64,000 nt of DNA. Origin: Phymatolithon calcareum (taxonomy: Eukaryota; Rhodophyta; Florideophyceae; Hapalidiales). The notes under the pieces are model-generated. The model was not told the DNA's origin, did not search any database, and was given only the letters and a program-made list of their open reading frames with translations. Shown here one piece after another: positions 10,695-22,198 of this stretch (position 1 is the first letter of the stretch; each line of letters begins with the position of its first letter). The position numbers and the translations under genes were made by a program. Location of the stretch: assembly GCA_977006965.1 (NCBI GenBank), contig OZ345367.1, forward strand, positions 2,356,001 through 2,420,000, given 5' to 3'.

Positions 10695-13600
10695 GCCTGG
10701 GTCGGTATAGGGTATGGGTATGGGTTCTGGCGCTGGTCAAAAACAGACGGTTCGTAAATATGTATTTCGGCTCTACAAATGCTTGTGTTCTGGGTCAGTC
10801 AGAGCAGACCTCCTCAATACGGTACTTGGCTTCTGTCCCTTGCAGACCGCACAAACAGAGGAATTTCACATCTCTCTAGATTTTTCGGCAAGTTGTAAAC
10901 GTGCTATTGGGGGATTAAAGTGGAACACACAAGTGGAGCATGCAGTCTTAAGAGCGAATACCGTTTCCATGGCTCATGGTTGTGCAATATGCCTTCCCAA
11001 TAACTCTTCAGGTCACATCTGGAAGGCATATGGCACCGGAGACCCATGCACTGTGCTTCGCGCAACACGGTATCTACTGTACACCTGTAGATATCATATG
11101 TAAATAACATCAACCAGCTCATGTTCCATCATCTGCATTATGCGCGAATCAAATCTCCCGCTCTGGTTGCACGTTGTAACGGGATTGCATGTGCTTCCTG
11201 TTGTCCACATCGCATTGCGTGATAGACAGAGAGAGAGGTCACTTTATTGATTACTTGAACAGAGGGCTCTAGAATGAGGCCTCACGAAAAGACGTGGATG
11301 TGCAAAATTCATAAGGTTCCGTGGAAGCATCAGGTGTGCAGGCCCTGCACGAGCATTGGAGCATTTTCGTCTCCAGACGGCTGATCGACTGGCTTGCTTT
11401 ACGGTGCAGCTCAGTTCTCTCCTGCCGTGAATCCGCCAGTGCTCAAAAGCAACAAAACCTGTTAGTCACAGAAAACCCTGGTCCGTCGAAGTGTCAGATA
11501 TATAGCTAATTGCTTATCGTTTAGCAATGATCTCACTGAATTTGTGATGGCACAGACACCATCAGCATGGTGATGCACAACTCATCCACATTACTGGTTG
11601 ATGGGCTATATTTCCGCAACTGACTACAGCGTTTAAGAGCGAAATTCATACAGCTGAAGCTTGGAAAACTGCCCTTTTCATCGACTAATTACAGAGTATT
11701 CAGTCGTACTCCCAGAACGCATCGCGGCAGCTCTCGTCTTCTCTAGTGACAAAGCTTGGGGATGTAGTAATCTCCCGTTTTGTGAGGACGGACTTTGCCT
11801 GATCAAACCATCTACCGTTGAATCTTCCGGCTGCATCAGCTCTTTCATCGCCTGGCCTCCGCTGACTTGTGCACTGGAATCTCAGATGTACTTCCCAACA
11901 TCGCATCGCCGTCTACCGTGTACTACAATCACCCACTTTCTGGGCTTCTTGTTCAATCCGCAACCGCCTCTCACCCGCTCTCACAACAGCCTGTCCACCA
12001 GCGCTCGGCATCTCCAATGTGAGATCATCGGCATTATCATGGGACGTGCTCGAAAAGCCAAATTCCCGCTCTTACCGACCGGTCCCCGAACGGCATCCGT
12101 GCAATCATTCGCATGACTTCAGTTCCTACATCACAGCTTTTTACTATCTGCCCACCATCCCGTAGAGCCACCTTGATTATTGTAGCTTATCGCTTGCGGG
12201 GCGGCGAGACTCTTTGTGCGTTTTACACCATGAGCATAGTCGCAACCCCTGCCATTCTTGGTCGTCAAAGTATGCGCATGAGTAGAAGGAAGCACCCGCA
12301 CAACAACGTGTGCGACTGGCCACTCTGACGAGCAAGTACAGGGCGAAAAGCCCATGCTCCAGGACAAGCACCGTGCAAAAGCCAACGGTAGTATGACCTG
12401 TACTTCCCGGACATATCTGTCTCCCCTGGATAGTCCTGAAATTGAATATGAATGTAAGCGACTCACTGGAGCCCTTGTTGGGAGAGAAATACGAATCAAG
12501 GATATACTGAACAGTCAAACTACGTGAGCTTAGAAAATCGTGCGAAAGCGGCCCTGTTACTCTTCAAGAGAGGCCTTGGGAGCTTTTAAAATAAATCAAC
12601 ACATATCCCCCCGTCTCCCCTGGTCCGCAAGTTTGTCACTTCACATTCTCATTCCCAAACCTGTATGCGCAATGCAGGCCGCTACCCTTCCTGCACGGCA
12701 GACAGCGCTGAAGAAACTGATCGGCGTCGATACAGCGCAGCCTGTAATGCGAAAGGCATCGAATTCCACGCACCAGCGATGAATATCGACTAAAGAATTG
12801 GCTCTGCTTTCGGACGCGCTGATTGCCGTAGTCGCACAGCGCCGCGGTACATCGCTAGCGCAGGCGTGGGCAAGCCTTGTTACTTGCTCCGTCTCCCGTT
12901 CTTTGGAATTAACCGATACGAAAATGCTCCGCCGGCGCTTACACTTACTCAATCCTATTTGGTAGATCTTGGACCTTAGGGTTTGCAGGCCCCACCCAAG
13001 TGTTCACATATAAGTCGCTTCCCTCCTCTAATCTTGGGAAGAGAAGACCTCGTACACAAAGGATGAGGGCATGTACTTAAACTTCAAAAATATTGACAAT
13101 TGGATTGAGGTCCTAGAATGGACGCCCCGGCTGTTTGCAACCTCTTCTTACTTGTCTTAGCATATTGACTGTGAGTACCTTTCTTCGGTGCTCTTCGACT
13201 AGTAGCTTGTAGATTAAGCAATGATTATTATGCGACGAAGCCACAGATTTAGTAGAACAATGCTTTCTCCACTGCCTAATAGGATTCTGGGATCTCGTAC
13301 GCCCAAGGCGTTAGGTGTATTTCGTATTCCTACGTTCGTTGTATAATCGTTTTGTACACCCGGATAGCCGTGATCTTGTCTATGTCGTGGGCCAACACCT
13401 CCATAAGCTTCAAGTAGTGGGCTGCTGCATGAGCCGTCGTGCTCTTGTTGTGCCGTCTTCGGATAATGATACTCCCACGGACTTCACTTGCAATACTTGC
13501 TGCATTGACTTGCTGATCAGTAAATAGCTCTTATACTCCTAATGTTAACAAGAACGAAGACCTGGTTGCATGCCCAAAAGTGAGTATCCAAAATGTCACA

Positions 13601-13843
13601 GTGAAGGATTCTATGATAGCACTCTCTTTTTCGCACCCTCTAGAGTTTTATCAGGGGAAATGAACCCTGGTTAAATAAGGCTTTAAGAAATGTGACTGCA
13701 TATTGCTCTCTAAAGGGATTGGATTGTGCAATGTGACACCTTCTAATTCGTTGCTTAACACAACAGGAGTATCGCGCATTCGAGAAAATAAGTCAAAGAA
13801 CATGCCCCATTGAGCTATGGCGAAAAAGTTACATGAGTTGCAG
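10695..13843. other. Intergenic, no supported gene
   Basis: Overlapping short open frames occur on both strands. The longest, at 11661-12116 (+), has no recognisable domain and is opposed by equally open antisense frames. Nothing here can be defended as a gene. The region may hold decayed sequence. Confidence 0.45.
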
Positions 13844-16000
13844 TCAGATAGCACTGGCAAAGTTACCACACGCCACAAGCAAGTTTCTTCTGGTGAATCT
13901 CACATCGTGAATTGGAGTATCCTTTGTCCTTAATCGCGCCAGAGGTTTTGTATCCGCATCCTTCTCTCCGTCCTTCGTCGCATCCCATAGACCCACGGAA
14001 TGATCCGCTGATCCCGAAGCAAGTACTGCACCGTCCTTCGAGTAATCCAACGACCACACCGTCCTCGTATGGGCGACAAGTCTTTGTCCTCGTTTCGCAT
14101 ACCGAATATCCCATATCTCGATTCCCGGGTCATCTCCTGCAATAGCAAGCGACGTACCGTCGGGAGAAAAAGCAAGCGCATGTACAGTTCCCCTTGCCCC
14201 AAACACCCGTACACATTTTCCCGTCCGTACATCCCACAGACGAGCCGTTCGGTCGCTAGACCCCGTCGCCAGATAGTTACAATTGGGATGCCAGCGCACA
14301 ACGTCCACATCAGCCAAATGACCTGCCAGTATACGCAACGGGTAAATCCGATCTGTGCTCCATATCCGCGCGGTACGGTCATGGCCTCCAGATGCGAAAT
14401 AATGATCCAGAGGTGAGAATCCCACGCTCCATACCGGGTAATTGTGTCCACGATAGGCAACCAAGTCGGCCTTGTGCAGCGCACTCCACAGTCTCACAGT
14501 CCCGTCTTCCGATCCAGAAAGCACAAATCTTCCGCAACGAGTCCAGTCCACAGAATAAACTGGACCAGAGTGCCCGATTAGGCGCGCGGGACGCCCTGAT
14601 AGACCGGTCCCGGCAGACGAGCCCGCAGTGCCTGTCACGCGGGCATCCCAGAGGCGAACTGAGGAATCGCCAAAACCACCAACCACTTGGGCGCCATCCG
14701 CGGATACAGCCGAGCAGTTCAGACCTTCTCCTTTTGTGTTTGTGAACGTGTAACACAGGACAGAGGGCAAGACACATTCCAGTTGCGCAGCATCGGTCTC
14801 GGAAGCAGGGTCGGATAACGGATTCGCACGCCATCCAAGTTTCGCACGTGCCTTAATATCCTCCTCCGTGTCTAAACCCTGAGCTTTTGGTCTATATCGC
14901 TTGAGGGGTACTCGGGATACCGAGATGGTACCATCGGGGAGTACTCGAGGTTCTTCATTGTCCCCATCTTTTCCATCTCCCTTTCCGTCTTTTGCGGAAT
15001 CCTTCGACACGTCTTTCTTGGCAGTGTTAGCTTGTGTCGTGGTCGGGGCAGATGGTGCACCATTTGCGGGCGTGACGCCGGTCATCGGGGTGGCGCCGTC
15101 GGGAACGTCACTCTGTGCAATTTTTTCCTTCTTTGAGGCATCCGCGGCTTCAATTTCGTGCACGTCAGGGATGATATAGAGCGAGGGAGGAAGTCTACCC
15201 CATAGTAGTTCATGTTGAAGCAAACCAGACTTCTCTGCAGATGTCACGAAGCCGGGATTATCAGCATCTTTTCCGTCTGTGCCAGTGGCACTTTTCGAAA
15301 TTCCGCCTGCAGAATTGCGAGTGGCTGTATCATTGTATTTCTTAACCACACATCGCTGATTAAGGATGCGCAATATGACGGCTCGACGCGGGTCATCGGC
15401 CAGGAAGGAAAAGACGAGCTCGAATGCATATGACGTCAAGTGCAGCTGATAGCGATTATTCAGAAATAAATTCGCTGTTACGTTTTCGTCCATGTGTTGC
15501 TGCGATGCAATGCCGGCAAGGGCGAGCAACTCTTCACGCGTGCCCGCGGCACCGTCCATGAATTCGGCGCCACATCGTTCGAGAAATGCTCGCGCACGGT
15601 CCAAAAATCCACGGCGTACAATCTCCAGAAAACAATGCACCAGAGTGGGGTACAAAACGGAGTGCAGCTCGGCTTTATACAAGTCGAGACTTCCGTCAAC
15701 CCAGGCACGCAGTTCGGCGTAGCTTGTTTCGTAGCGCGATGTCTCGTCGCGGCCGAAAATATTCAGCACTGTCGCAGCCGTTTTGTCATCCCATGACGGC
15801 TGACTTGCCGCAGTTGCTGGGGCGTCAAGAGTCATCGCTTGCGCCGCGTTTTGAAAGCCGCGTTTGCGAAGATACGCCAGTACAGCGCGGTCCTCCTCTG
15901 GTGCGGACCCTGTGGCTGGCGCAAGGGCTGGTGCCATGCCAGACAGCACTTCAGGATTTGACGCAGCAGGTGGGGACTGAGATGCGCCTCCTCCAGACAT
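13844..16000 (-). CDS. TAF5: TAF5, TFIID (and SAGA) WD40 subunit
   Basis: Subunit 5 of the general transcription factor TFIID (also in SAGA in many eukaryotes), a nuclear scaffold for RNA polymerase II pre-initiation complexes. From the chosen start the 718-residue protein has a LisH-like helix near residues 37-60, then the TAF5 NTD2 domain (about 75-200), recognisable from the run with NNRYQLHLTSYAFELVFSF. A low-complexity Asp/Lys/Thr linker follows, then six or seven WD40 repeats with classic GH...SGSEDGTVRLW spacing. The C-terminus ends soon after FTRRNLL, as in TAF5 of other eukaryotes. The ATG at 16000 is preferred over an open upstream extension to 16123 because the extension is Cys/Pro-rich and unlike the family. 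It is divergent from COG6 across about 450 bp. Single exon. Confidence 0.93.
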   Translation of the reverse strand: MSGGGASQSPPAASNPEVLSGMAPALAPATGSAPEEDRAVLAYLRKRGFQNAAQAMTLDAPATAASQPSWDDKTAATVLNIFGRDETSRYETSYAELRAWVDGSLDLYKAELHSVLYPTLVHCFLEIVRRGFLDRARAFLERCGAEFMDGAAGTREELLALAGIASQQHMDENVTANLFLNNRYQLHLTSYAFELVFSFLADDPRRAVILRILNQRCVVKKYNDTATRNSAGGISKSATGTDGKDADNPGFVTSAEKSGLLQHELLWGRLPPSLYIIPDVHEIEAADASKKEKIAQSDVPDGATPMTGVTPANGAPSAPTTTQANTAKKDVSKDSAKDGKGDGKDGDNEEPRVLPDGTISVSRVPLKRYRPKAQGLDTEEDIKARAKLGWRANPLSDPASETDAAQLECVLPSVLCYTFTNTKGEGLNCSAVSADGAQVVGGFGDSSVRLWDARVTGTAGSSAGTGLSGRPARLIGHSGPVYSVDWTRCGRFVLSGSEDGTVRLWSALHKADLVAYRGHNYPVWSVGFSPLDHYFASGGHDRTARIWSTDRIYPLRILAGHLADVDVVRWHPNCNYLATGSSDRTARLWDVRTGKCVRVFGARGTVHALAFSPDGTSLAIAGDDPGIEIWDIRYAKRGQRLVAHTRTVWSLDYSKDGAVLASGSADHSVGLWDATKDGEKDADTKPLARLRTKDTPIHDVRFTRRNLLVACGNFASAI

Positions 16001-16450
16001 GGGCAGGCTGGGTGAGCACCGAAAGTTGAGGATCAAGGGGATCAATGTGCAAAGGTGGGGCTTGCAATTGCACCTCTTTCCATGGGATCCCACGGGAATT
16101 GGCGGGGTCTGCCCTGCCAGCAAGTTGAAACCACGCCCTAAATTTTGAGGGCCTTTATTGAATGTTTTAATTTTTTAAAAAATAACAATTTTATTGGTTA
16201 TCAAAACAGAATGGGCAGAAGAGCGTCATTTCATTTGCTAATATTTGCAGAAGTGGCATTTTACTGCTGTACGATATCTGATTTGGTAACATTGTCGCGA
16301 TCGGTGAGCAATTGTGACATTTCAGTGTAATTGAAACAGACCCGACATGTCCAGTACAGTAGTTTCAGCGAAGCGCCCTTTGGCTGCGGCAATAAAGCGC
16401 CTACTGTAGCTGCATGCAACCATCTTTGAACAGACATTAACATCCAAAAA
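16001..16450. promoter_or_regulatory. Shared divergent promoter region TAF5/COG6
   Basis: The 450 bp between the start codons of two divergently transcribed housekeeping genes must contain both promoters. An AT-rich stretch with an ATTTTTTAAAAAAT palindrome lies at about 16168-16182. No TATA box or other element can be assigned with certainty. Confidence 0.5.
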
Positions 16451-18517
16451 ATGGCAGCTGCGATCATCGACCTCGACTCCTTCGCAAGAGAATCAAATGC
16501 ATCAGCTACATCAGAAGCCGTTACAGGCTCAGAGACGAGCGCGATGGCGGGCGCAGCGCCTTCGTGGGCGGTCCGAAAGCTGCGCCTTCTGCTCGACTCG
16601 GCAGCACCAGCAGAATCTGGGGCGTTGCTAGACGCCGTGCGCGACGTTTCCGCGCTCGAAATCCCAAATACACCCGCCGCCCGGCGTAATCTCTCGCGAA
16701 CTCTCCAGCGTCGAGCCGTAGCGCGTTCCGCCGAGGTCCTGCAATCCTTTAGCGCGGCGCAGACCGCCCTTCAAGACGTCCGTTCCCAGGTTTCCGCGAT
16801 GGAATCCGACGTCGCAGCACTCTCTGCTCGTCTATCCGGTGCCCGCACAGCTGCGGCCGATGTTGTTGCACAGACTGCCGATCTCCGCGCCCGTGGTTTG
16901 GCCGCCGCGCGACGTAAGGCAGTGTGTGCGGCATTTGTCACTCGTTTTGTACTCACCGATGCGGAAACCGCCGCGCTGAGGGGCACCGTGGTCAATGCGG
17001 ACTTTCTGGCGGCTCTGCGTCGCGTAGAGGAGATTCACGAGGAATCGCGTGCATTACTTCGCGCACAGAACCAGCGCGCCGGACTGGAGGCGCTGGAAAT
17101 GGCGGCCACTACGCGCGAAGATGCATACGAGAAGGTGTTCCGCTTTGTGCAACGCGAGTGCGGCACTCTTGACGTGGATGCCGATGAGCGAGAGGAGGAT
17201 GCCGCCCTACTGCGCGGAGCTATTCGAGCCCTACGTGCTCGGCCCATGCTACTCCGGTATTGTGCGGAAGAGATCGGCAATGCTCGTCGTGCATCGCTTG
17301 TGTCGAGATTCGTGCGCGCGCTCACACAGGGCGGTCCTGGTGGAGTTCCACGCCCCATTGAACTTCACGCGCATGATCCTATGCGGTACACGAATGATAT
17401 GCTTGCATGGATACATCAGGCACTCGCGTCCGAGAAGGAACTTACTGCGAGATTGTTCACGGCTGATGGTGGTGGGGATGCCGGTGGCGAGCGGACAAGG
17501 GAGCATAATGAGGCATTGGCATTGAAAGTATTGAACACGGTGTTTGATGCTTTGTGTCGCCCGTTTCGTATACGCTTTGAACAGGCGTTGGAAAACCCAC
17601 AGCCTGTAGTTGTGCTCTACCGTGTCGCATCATTGCTCGAGTTTTATGCACGCACTATGCAGAAACTTCTTGGAACGGAGGCTACACTTCCAGAAATGTT
17701 GATGGAATGTAACACGCTGGCGATGTATGCATTCTTCTCAACATGGAAGGGCAAAATGGACGCGTTTCGTGCTTCGGGAGCGGGCCCAGGCGAATCTCTT
17801 CTCCCGCCGCAAGCAGTACACCAGTCAATGACACGGCTGGACGAAATCATGGCGACTTTGGACGCAAGCATGGTTCCCGAGGATGCCCGATCGGCGCACA
17901 TCGCAGCCGTGCTGGAAGTAATTCTCACACCACTGGTATCTCTATGCGAGCGAATGTCCGCTGCTAATTTGCCGCCTGTGGAACAGAGAGTCTTTCTTGC
18001 AAACTGCTTCGACTCAATGCGCGCACCGCTGGCAGCATACCCGTTTGCCGCAGAGCGAGTGCAGAACCTGGCGGCAGCCAGTGATACAGCCATCGATGAG
18101 TACATCGCGCTGTCCTCAACTCTAGTGCTGCGGCGGTGCGGCCTTGCGGATAGGGCTCGAATCCTGCGCGAACATCAGGCAAAGGAGGGCGAAAAACCGC
18201 CACTGTCGCGCGTGCCGGGGCTTGACGCTGAAGCGCTTTCTATCGCTGTGAAGAACTTTTATGCAATGCTATTTGGCGGGTCGGTGCTTGGATCTATTGA
18301 TGCTTTGCAACCACCTGCAGTGGCAAAAATTGCAAACGTGCGCTCACGACACAGGGCGCAAACGGCAGTGGCACGAAACGTTGCTCAAGCTCATGCGGAA
18401 TTGCATGCGGCGGTTTTGGACCCGGCGAACGATTATGGCGCCGATGCGGCGGCGGCAGTCGGTCTGAGAGATCCAGCAAAGATTGAACTTATTCTCACTA
18501 ATGGGTACGCACGTTGA
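16451..18517 (+). CDS. COG6: COG6, conserved oligomeric Golgi complex subunit 6
   Basis: Subunit of lobe B of the COG tethering complex, which captures retrograde vesicles at the Golgi and keeps glycosylation enzymes in place. The 688-residue length is close to the family norm (about 650). After a short disordered N-terminus, residues ~70-160 form an Ala/Arg-rich coiled coil typical of COG6. The family hallmark lies near residues 310-335, a segment of the form HDPMRYTNDMLAWIHQA followed by Glu/Lys-rich helix. The remainder is all-helical rod. There is no signal peptide; it is a peripheral Golgi protein. The codons are GC-rich relative to flanking DNA. Single exon, head-to-head with TAF5. Confidence 0.92.
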   Translation: MAAAIIDLDSFARESNASATSEAVTGSETSAMAGAAPSWAVRKLRLLLDSAAPAESGALLDAVRDVSALEIPNTPAARRNLSRTLQRRAVARSAEVLQSFSAAQTALQDVRSQVSAMESDVAALSARLSGARTAAADVVAQTADLRARGLAAARRKAVCAAFVTRFVLTDAETAALRGTVVNADFLAALRRVEEIHEESRALLRAQNQRAGLEALEMAATTREDAYEKVFRFVQRECGTLDVDADEREEDAALLRGAIRALRARPMLLRYCAEEIGNARRASLVSRFVRALTQGGPGGVPRPIELHAHDPMRYTNDMLAWIHQALASEKELTARLFTADGGGDAGGERTREHNEALALKVLNTVFDALCRPFRIRFEQALENPQPVVVLYRVASLLEFYARTMQKLLGTEATLPEMLMECNTLAMYAFFSTWKGKMDAFRASGAGPGESLLPPQAVHQSMTRLDEIMATLDASMVPEDARSAHIAAVLEVILTPLVSLCERMSAANLPPVEQRVFLANCFDSMRAPLAAYPFAAERVQNLAAASDTAIDEYIALSSTLVLRRCGLADRARILREHQAKEGEKPPLSRVPGLDAEALSIAVKNFYAMLFGGSVLGSIDALQPPAVAKIANVRSRHRAQTAVARNVAQAHAELHAAVLDPANDYGADAAAAVGLRDPAKIELILTNGYAR

Positions 18518-19310
18518 GATGGGCGTTTATCACTCATAATATAACTAAAGCATATTTGCCACATTCAGGACGCGGATGATCAGCCAATGCTCTGGAAAAC
18601 TTCGCTCGCACTCTATTCCGTTTTTGGAATTCCACAAGTGACTGTTTGACACTCTATTGATCAAATCGGCTCTCGAGATCTATGGTGGTATGGGATGCGG
18701 GCGGGCCCATCCCCCTCGACTCCGCTCCGACCCAGAGGAGCGTTGAAGGATAGCATAGCTGCGCTGCTCCCATCCACTGGTGGTACTCTTTCAGTCCATC
18801 GTGTGCCACCTTTTCTTCTCCACGTTTCCTTAATTTTAGTCATGTTCTACTCGCCAGCATGTGGGCTTACAACCGGCGACTACAGCACATTGCTTAGAAC
18901 CTTCAGGATCACTATGTCCTGAAACGCCAGAATGAGGGCGAACGCACCTGGTAGTGATTTGCGCAACTGTGTGGCTACATGTCCTTTCGTGCTGTGTTGG
19001 GCTGATGTGTAAACAGTTGCTGCCGTGAAATGAATCCCGTGGCTGATGTTTGCAATGCTGGCTGGTACGGTAAGGCTTAATCCCGGTCAAACGCGAACAT
19101 TTCTTCATCTCTGCGAAAAGGGAATGTGACCCTGACTTCAGACTTTTCCACTATGCTACTGTCTTTCTCTTCCGTGCTCGAAGTGGAGGGCTCGTCTTTC
19201 TTTGCCACGTACTACTGTTGCTTTTTCATCGATATCCACAAAAAGACAAGAGTGGAGCACAGTTTGTTGTCAACATTACTTTTGTGATCGACAGGGCCAG
19301 TCTCAATTAA
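18518..19310. other. Intergenic between convergent genes
   Basis: Holds the 3' regions of COG6 (+) and of the secreted repeat-protein gene (-). Short open frames occur but none is convincing, and I see no structured repeat. Confidence 0.5.
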
Positions 19311-21062
19311 CTACAGTACTTTCTCGCACTTAAGTACTTTACCCACAGTTGAGAGCCATACTTCAAGACCATCCACTCCAGAATCATTCGTGAACACGCG
19401 CAATATCAGTGAGATATCGCCTTTGCTCTTGACACGCAGGTTTCCGACGTTCTCAAGACTTACTTTTGCGTTGATCGTCGCTGCACAATTTTCAGGCAAA
19501 TTCACAACATCTGCGACAAGCTGTCCACTGTCCATCCTCACGCTGCTTAAGCTGTCAACGCAAAGTACATTTGCTGAGCGTTTGACTTCAGTTGAAACAT
19601 ACACTGAACCAACGGGGGCCAAGACCTTCACGACGTCTTGGACTAGGCTTCCTCTGCCGATATTAACTTGATTAGCCCTTGTGTTTGCAGTAATGTCCAT
19701 TGTCGCGGTGTATGTGCTGCGAACAGACTTTAAAACTTGTATGACGGCTGATATAACATCCGAATTGTCGTTCAGGTTCAGCTTGGCCGCTCTCACGTTA
19801 CAAGTGTGAGTCAGCGATGCCATCACCGTGGTATCCACCGTCTCGTTTTTAAGCTCGATCACTTTGTCTATGCATTGCGACCCGCTCTTAAAAGTCATCG
19901 TACGTTCTGCTTGCATGTTGCCGGCACTTCTGATACTCACTTGTAAATTACCTTTTTCAGTGTTGATTCCATCGATCACGTTGAGGAAGGTTTCCGTCTC
20001 CTCGAAGACTGTACTCTTTGAGCGTGAGTTGCCCACGTTGCGAACATCGACATTCGTAGTCGTCATTGAAGAATTGTCGATGGAAACCAAGCTGCTGACG
20101 AAAAAGGATCCCTTCATTCTTAGTTTTCCCGTGACCCTTACATTTGCCGAATTCCTGACATTAACAGCAAGTCTGCTATTATCAATTGCTTTAGTCTGAA
20201 TTGGAGCATCGATGAGCGCAGCAAAAGATTTCGTTCGCATAGTTCTCACACCACGAACATTGCCGCTGCTGCGAATTAATATCGTCTGCGACCCACCGGC
20301 AATGCATCTGGTAACAATCGCTGGACCCATCAGGTATCCATAGTCTTCAACCTTCAACTCGGCCTCATTGTCGAGTCCAATGACATTTCCCGAATTTCTG
20401 ATTGAGCCTCGTAGACACGCGTTGCGCACACACTCGTCATCGACCGCAGCTGCAAACACACCAGCGATGAGCTGGCTCTTGCGAATTGACAGCTTTTCTG
20501 CAACGTTGCCGAGGAACACATTGCCGCTGTTTCTCACAATAACGTCCACGGCCGCACCTTGTGCAATCGTACCGCTAGTAATGGTATCGATGAGAGTGCC
20601 TCGTGCAAACTTCTTCCTGATGGTGAGCTTCTTCGTCACATTGACATTCGCGGAATTGATGACACGGACTCTTACTTCGGCATACTCTCCGACATCATTG
20701 ATTAGTGTTGGGATGAGAGGATCGGAAATTGTCTTGTAGTTGACACGCTTGTTCTCAAAGTTACAAACGGAAATCGAAAGTCTCGAATGCGGCGGAACAG
20801 TCACGGGGTTGAAGTCTTTTAGGTATGAAACCGAGGTGAGGTAACCGTCGTTGAGCTTGTAAAATATTCCTTTCTGGTTGCTGCAATTTATCACAGGCAC
20901 AGTGCCAGAACAGGTCTTGCTGCGCAGAACACGTCGATACACTGGTCGTCCGTCTGCTCTCGAGCGGATTCGAATGCGAGGAACTCTTGCAAAATGAACG
21001 TTGGCAATCGCGTCGTTCCAAAGAGCTACGAAAAAGATCGATGACAGAATGAGGTACTTCAT
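19311..21062 (-). CDS. Secreted protein with ~11 'RNSGNV' repeats
   Basis: No family recognised. From the chosen ATG the protein has 583 residues and opens with a clean signal peptide (MKYLILSSIFFVALW... with a likely cleavage site after AIAN). About 120 residues of Cys-containing head follow. The rest is a tandem array in which a short anchor (R-N/S-S-A/G-N-V) returns every ~36-45 residues, about eleven times, followed by a Lys-rich strand (K-L-x-I-R-K) and a hydrophobic strand. Alternating short beta-type strands suggest a solenoid or beta-sandwich repeat, so a cell-wall or extracellular matrix role is possible but inferred. An in-frame upstream start at 21179 would bury the signal peptide, so 21062 is preferred. 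Single exon. Confidence 0.75.
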   Translation of the reverse strand: MKYLILSSIFFVALWNDAIANVHFARVPRIRIRSRADGRPVYRRVLRSKTCSGTVPVINCSNQKGIFYKLNDGYLTSVSYLKDFNPVTVPPHSRLSISVCNFENKRVNYKTISDPLIPTLINDVGEYAEVRVRVINSANVNVTKKLTIRKKFARGTLIDTITSGTIAQGAAVDVIVRNSGNVFLGNVAEKLSIRKSQLIAGVFAAAVDDECVRNACLRGSIRNSGNVIGLDNEAELKVEDYGYLMGPAIVTRCIAGGSQTILIRSSGNVRGVRTMRTKSFAALIDAPIQTKAIDNSRLAVNVRNSANVRVTGKLRMKGSFFVSSLVSIDNSSMTTTNVDVRNVGNSRSKSTVFEETETFLNVIDGINTEKGNLQVSIRSAGNMQAERTMTFKSGSQCIDKVIELKNETVDTTVMASLTHTCNVRAAKLNLNDNSDVISAVIQVLKSVRSTYTATMDITANTRANQVNIGRGSLVQDVVKVLAPVGSVYVSTEVKRSANVLCVDSLSSVRMDSGQLVADVVNLPENCAATINAKVSLENVGNLRVKSKGDISLILRVFTNDSGVDGLEVWLSTVGKVLKCEKVL

Positions 21063-21877
21063 CTTGGCGGGCAGAGGAACGGCTACGCTGAGGCTGTGTG
21101 TCCAAGAGGTGGGTCGCGTTGGAGTGCTGTACTTCTCTTGAGCATTTCTGCAGTTGGAAGCGACAAGTAGCAGGCTCATTTCGTTCTTGCCTTCAAACTT
21201 TTAGAGCGGGTCGATATGAATCTTGACAGATTCGTTTCAGCATTTGGAATTCAGTGACTTGAAAGCGAGGAGGGTTGAATCAGAAATAGGTACACAACCC
21301 TGCAACCATCTCAACATTTTTTCTGAAACGGAACAAACGCAGAGACGTTAAGCGAATAAGGAAGTCCGTTGACTGAGTCAACTTAACTTCGAGATAAATT
21401 CTGCCGGAATTTGTCAGCATTCTTGACCTCGCGTACGGCTGTCAGGCGCAGAGCAGTTCCAACTGCATATTTCCGCGCATCAGTGATACAGATGAGAACG
21501 GCATGACGTTGCGCGGTTCTAGCTATAAGTTCACGGGATCAGAATGCCTGTGTACAGCACCCATGAAAAAACGGTACATAACGGTCTTCGAAATAATGTC
21601 TGTGAGATACCATTAAGTTTCGCGGCTATCTCGCCAAAGAAGAAGAACGGAATAACTACTCTGTCATGTGGCCATATGTTCCGTCGAGGTCAGTACGACA
21701 AATTGCTGCCTTTTCAACGTAATTACTCAAGTGATATTCTAATTCGCTGGATTTAATTACCAAAATCCTGGTGCACGCATTCTCAGATTCCGACCTCAGC
21801 GGGGCGAGTACGCACTATTCTGGGTGAGGCCAAGGCCAAGCCGTCGAGAATCACTTCTCGCACATTATCAACTTTAC
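21063..21877. promoter_or_regulatory. Divergent upstream region
   Basis: Separates the start codons of the secreted repeat-protein gene (-) and the first two-exon small gene (+), so it should hold both promoters. The open frame at 21544-21756 has no support. No motif can be assigned. Confidence 0.4.
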
Positions 21878-22198
21878 ATGGCGCTTCGATCAAGTTTTCG
21901 GGCCTTCACGCTCGGCGTGACGGTGGGAAGTGCGATGTGCACCGTTTTTCTGCTTGAAGATTTGCGTCGCGCCGGGGACGCTGTATCACGCACCATTCGA
22001 GTGACTCATGAAGAAGTAAGTATCGTTCTTGAGTCTCTCAGCTCTACGTCGACGCGGCACTGACGAAAATATACCATGTTGTCGCAGCTGGAATCGAATG
22101 ACGCCCTTCTCAGAAATGAAATGACTGCACTGCAGAATGCTTTTCTCGGAGGTCCGTCGGTGGTGCACACTAGCGAATCTACAGAACGGCAAACATAG
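21878..22198 (+). CDS. Two-exon small membrane protein, paralogue 1
   Basis: Exon 1 runs 21878-22015 and exon 2 runs 22088-22198, joined across a 72-bp phase-0 intron that starts GTAAGT and ends CAG. The 82-residue product has a basic N-terminus (MALRSSFRAF), one probable membrane helix (about residues 9-26), the motif RRAGDAVSR, and a short amphipathic, possibly coiled, C-terminus encoded by exon 2. The gene at 27395 encodes a protein about 72% identical over exon 1, with an intron after exactly the same codon 46; this is the main evidence that both are real. No family recognised. Size and a single N-terminal TM with positive flanks resemble small mitochondrial inner-membrane subunits, but that is a guess. 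Confidence 0.8.

Noticed and set aside
11661-12116. 151-codon open frame on the plus strand
   Set aside because: Competing open frames on the opposite strand, no domain, and no coding-like composition.
13880-16029. Several 70-180-codon frames overlapping TAF5
   Set aside because: They are shadows of TAF5 in other frames and on the other strand.
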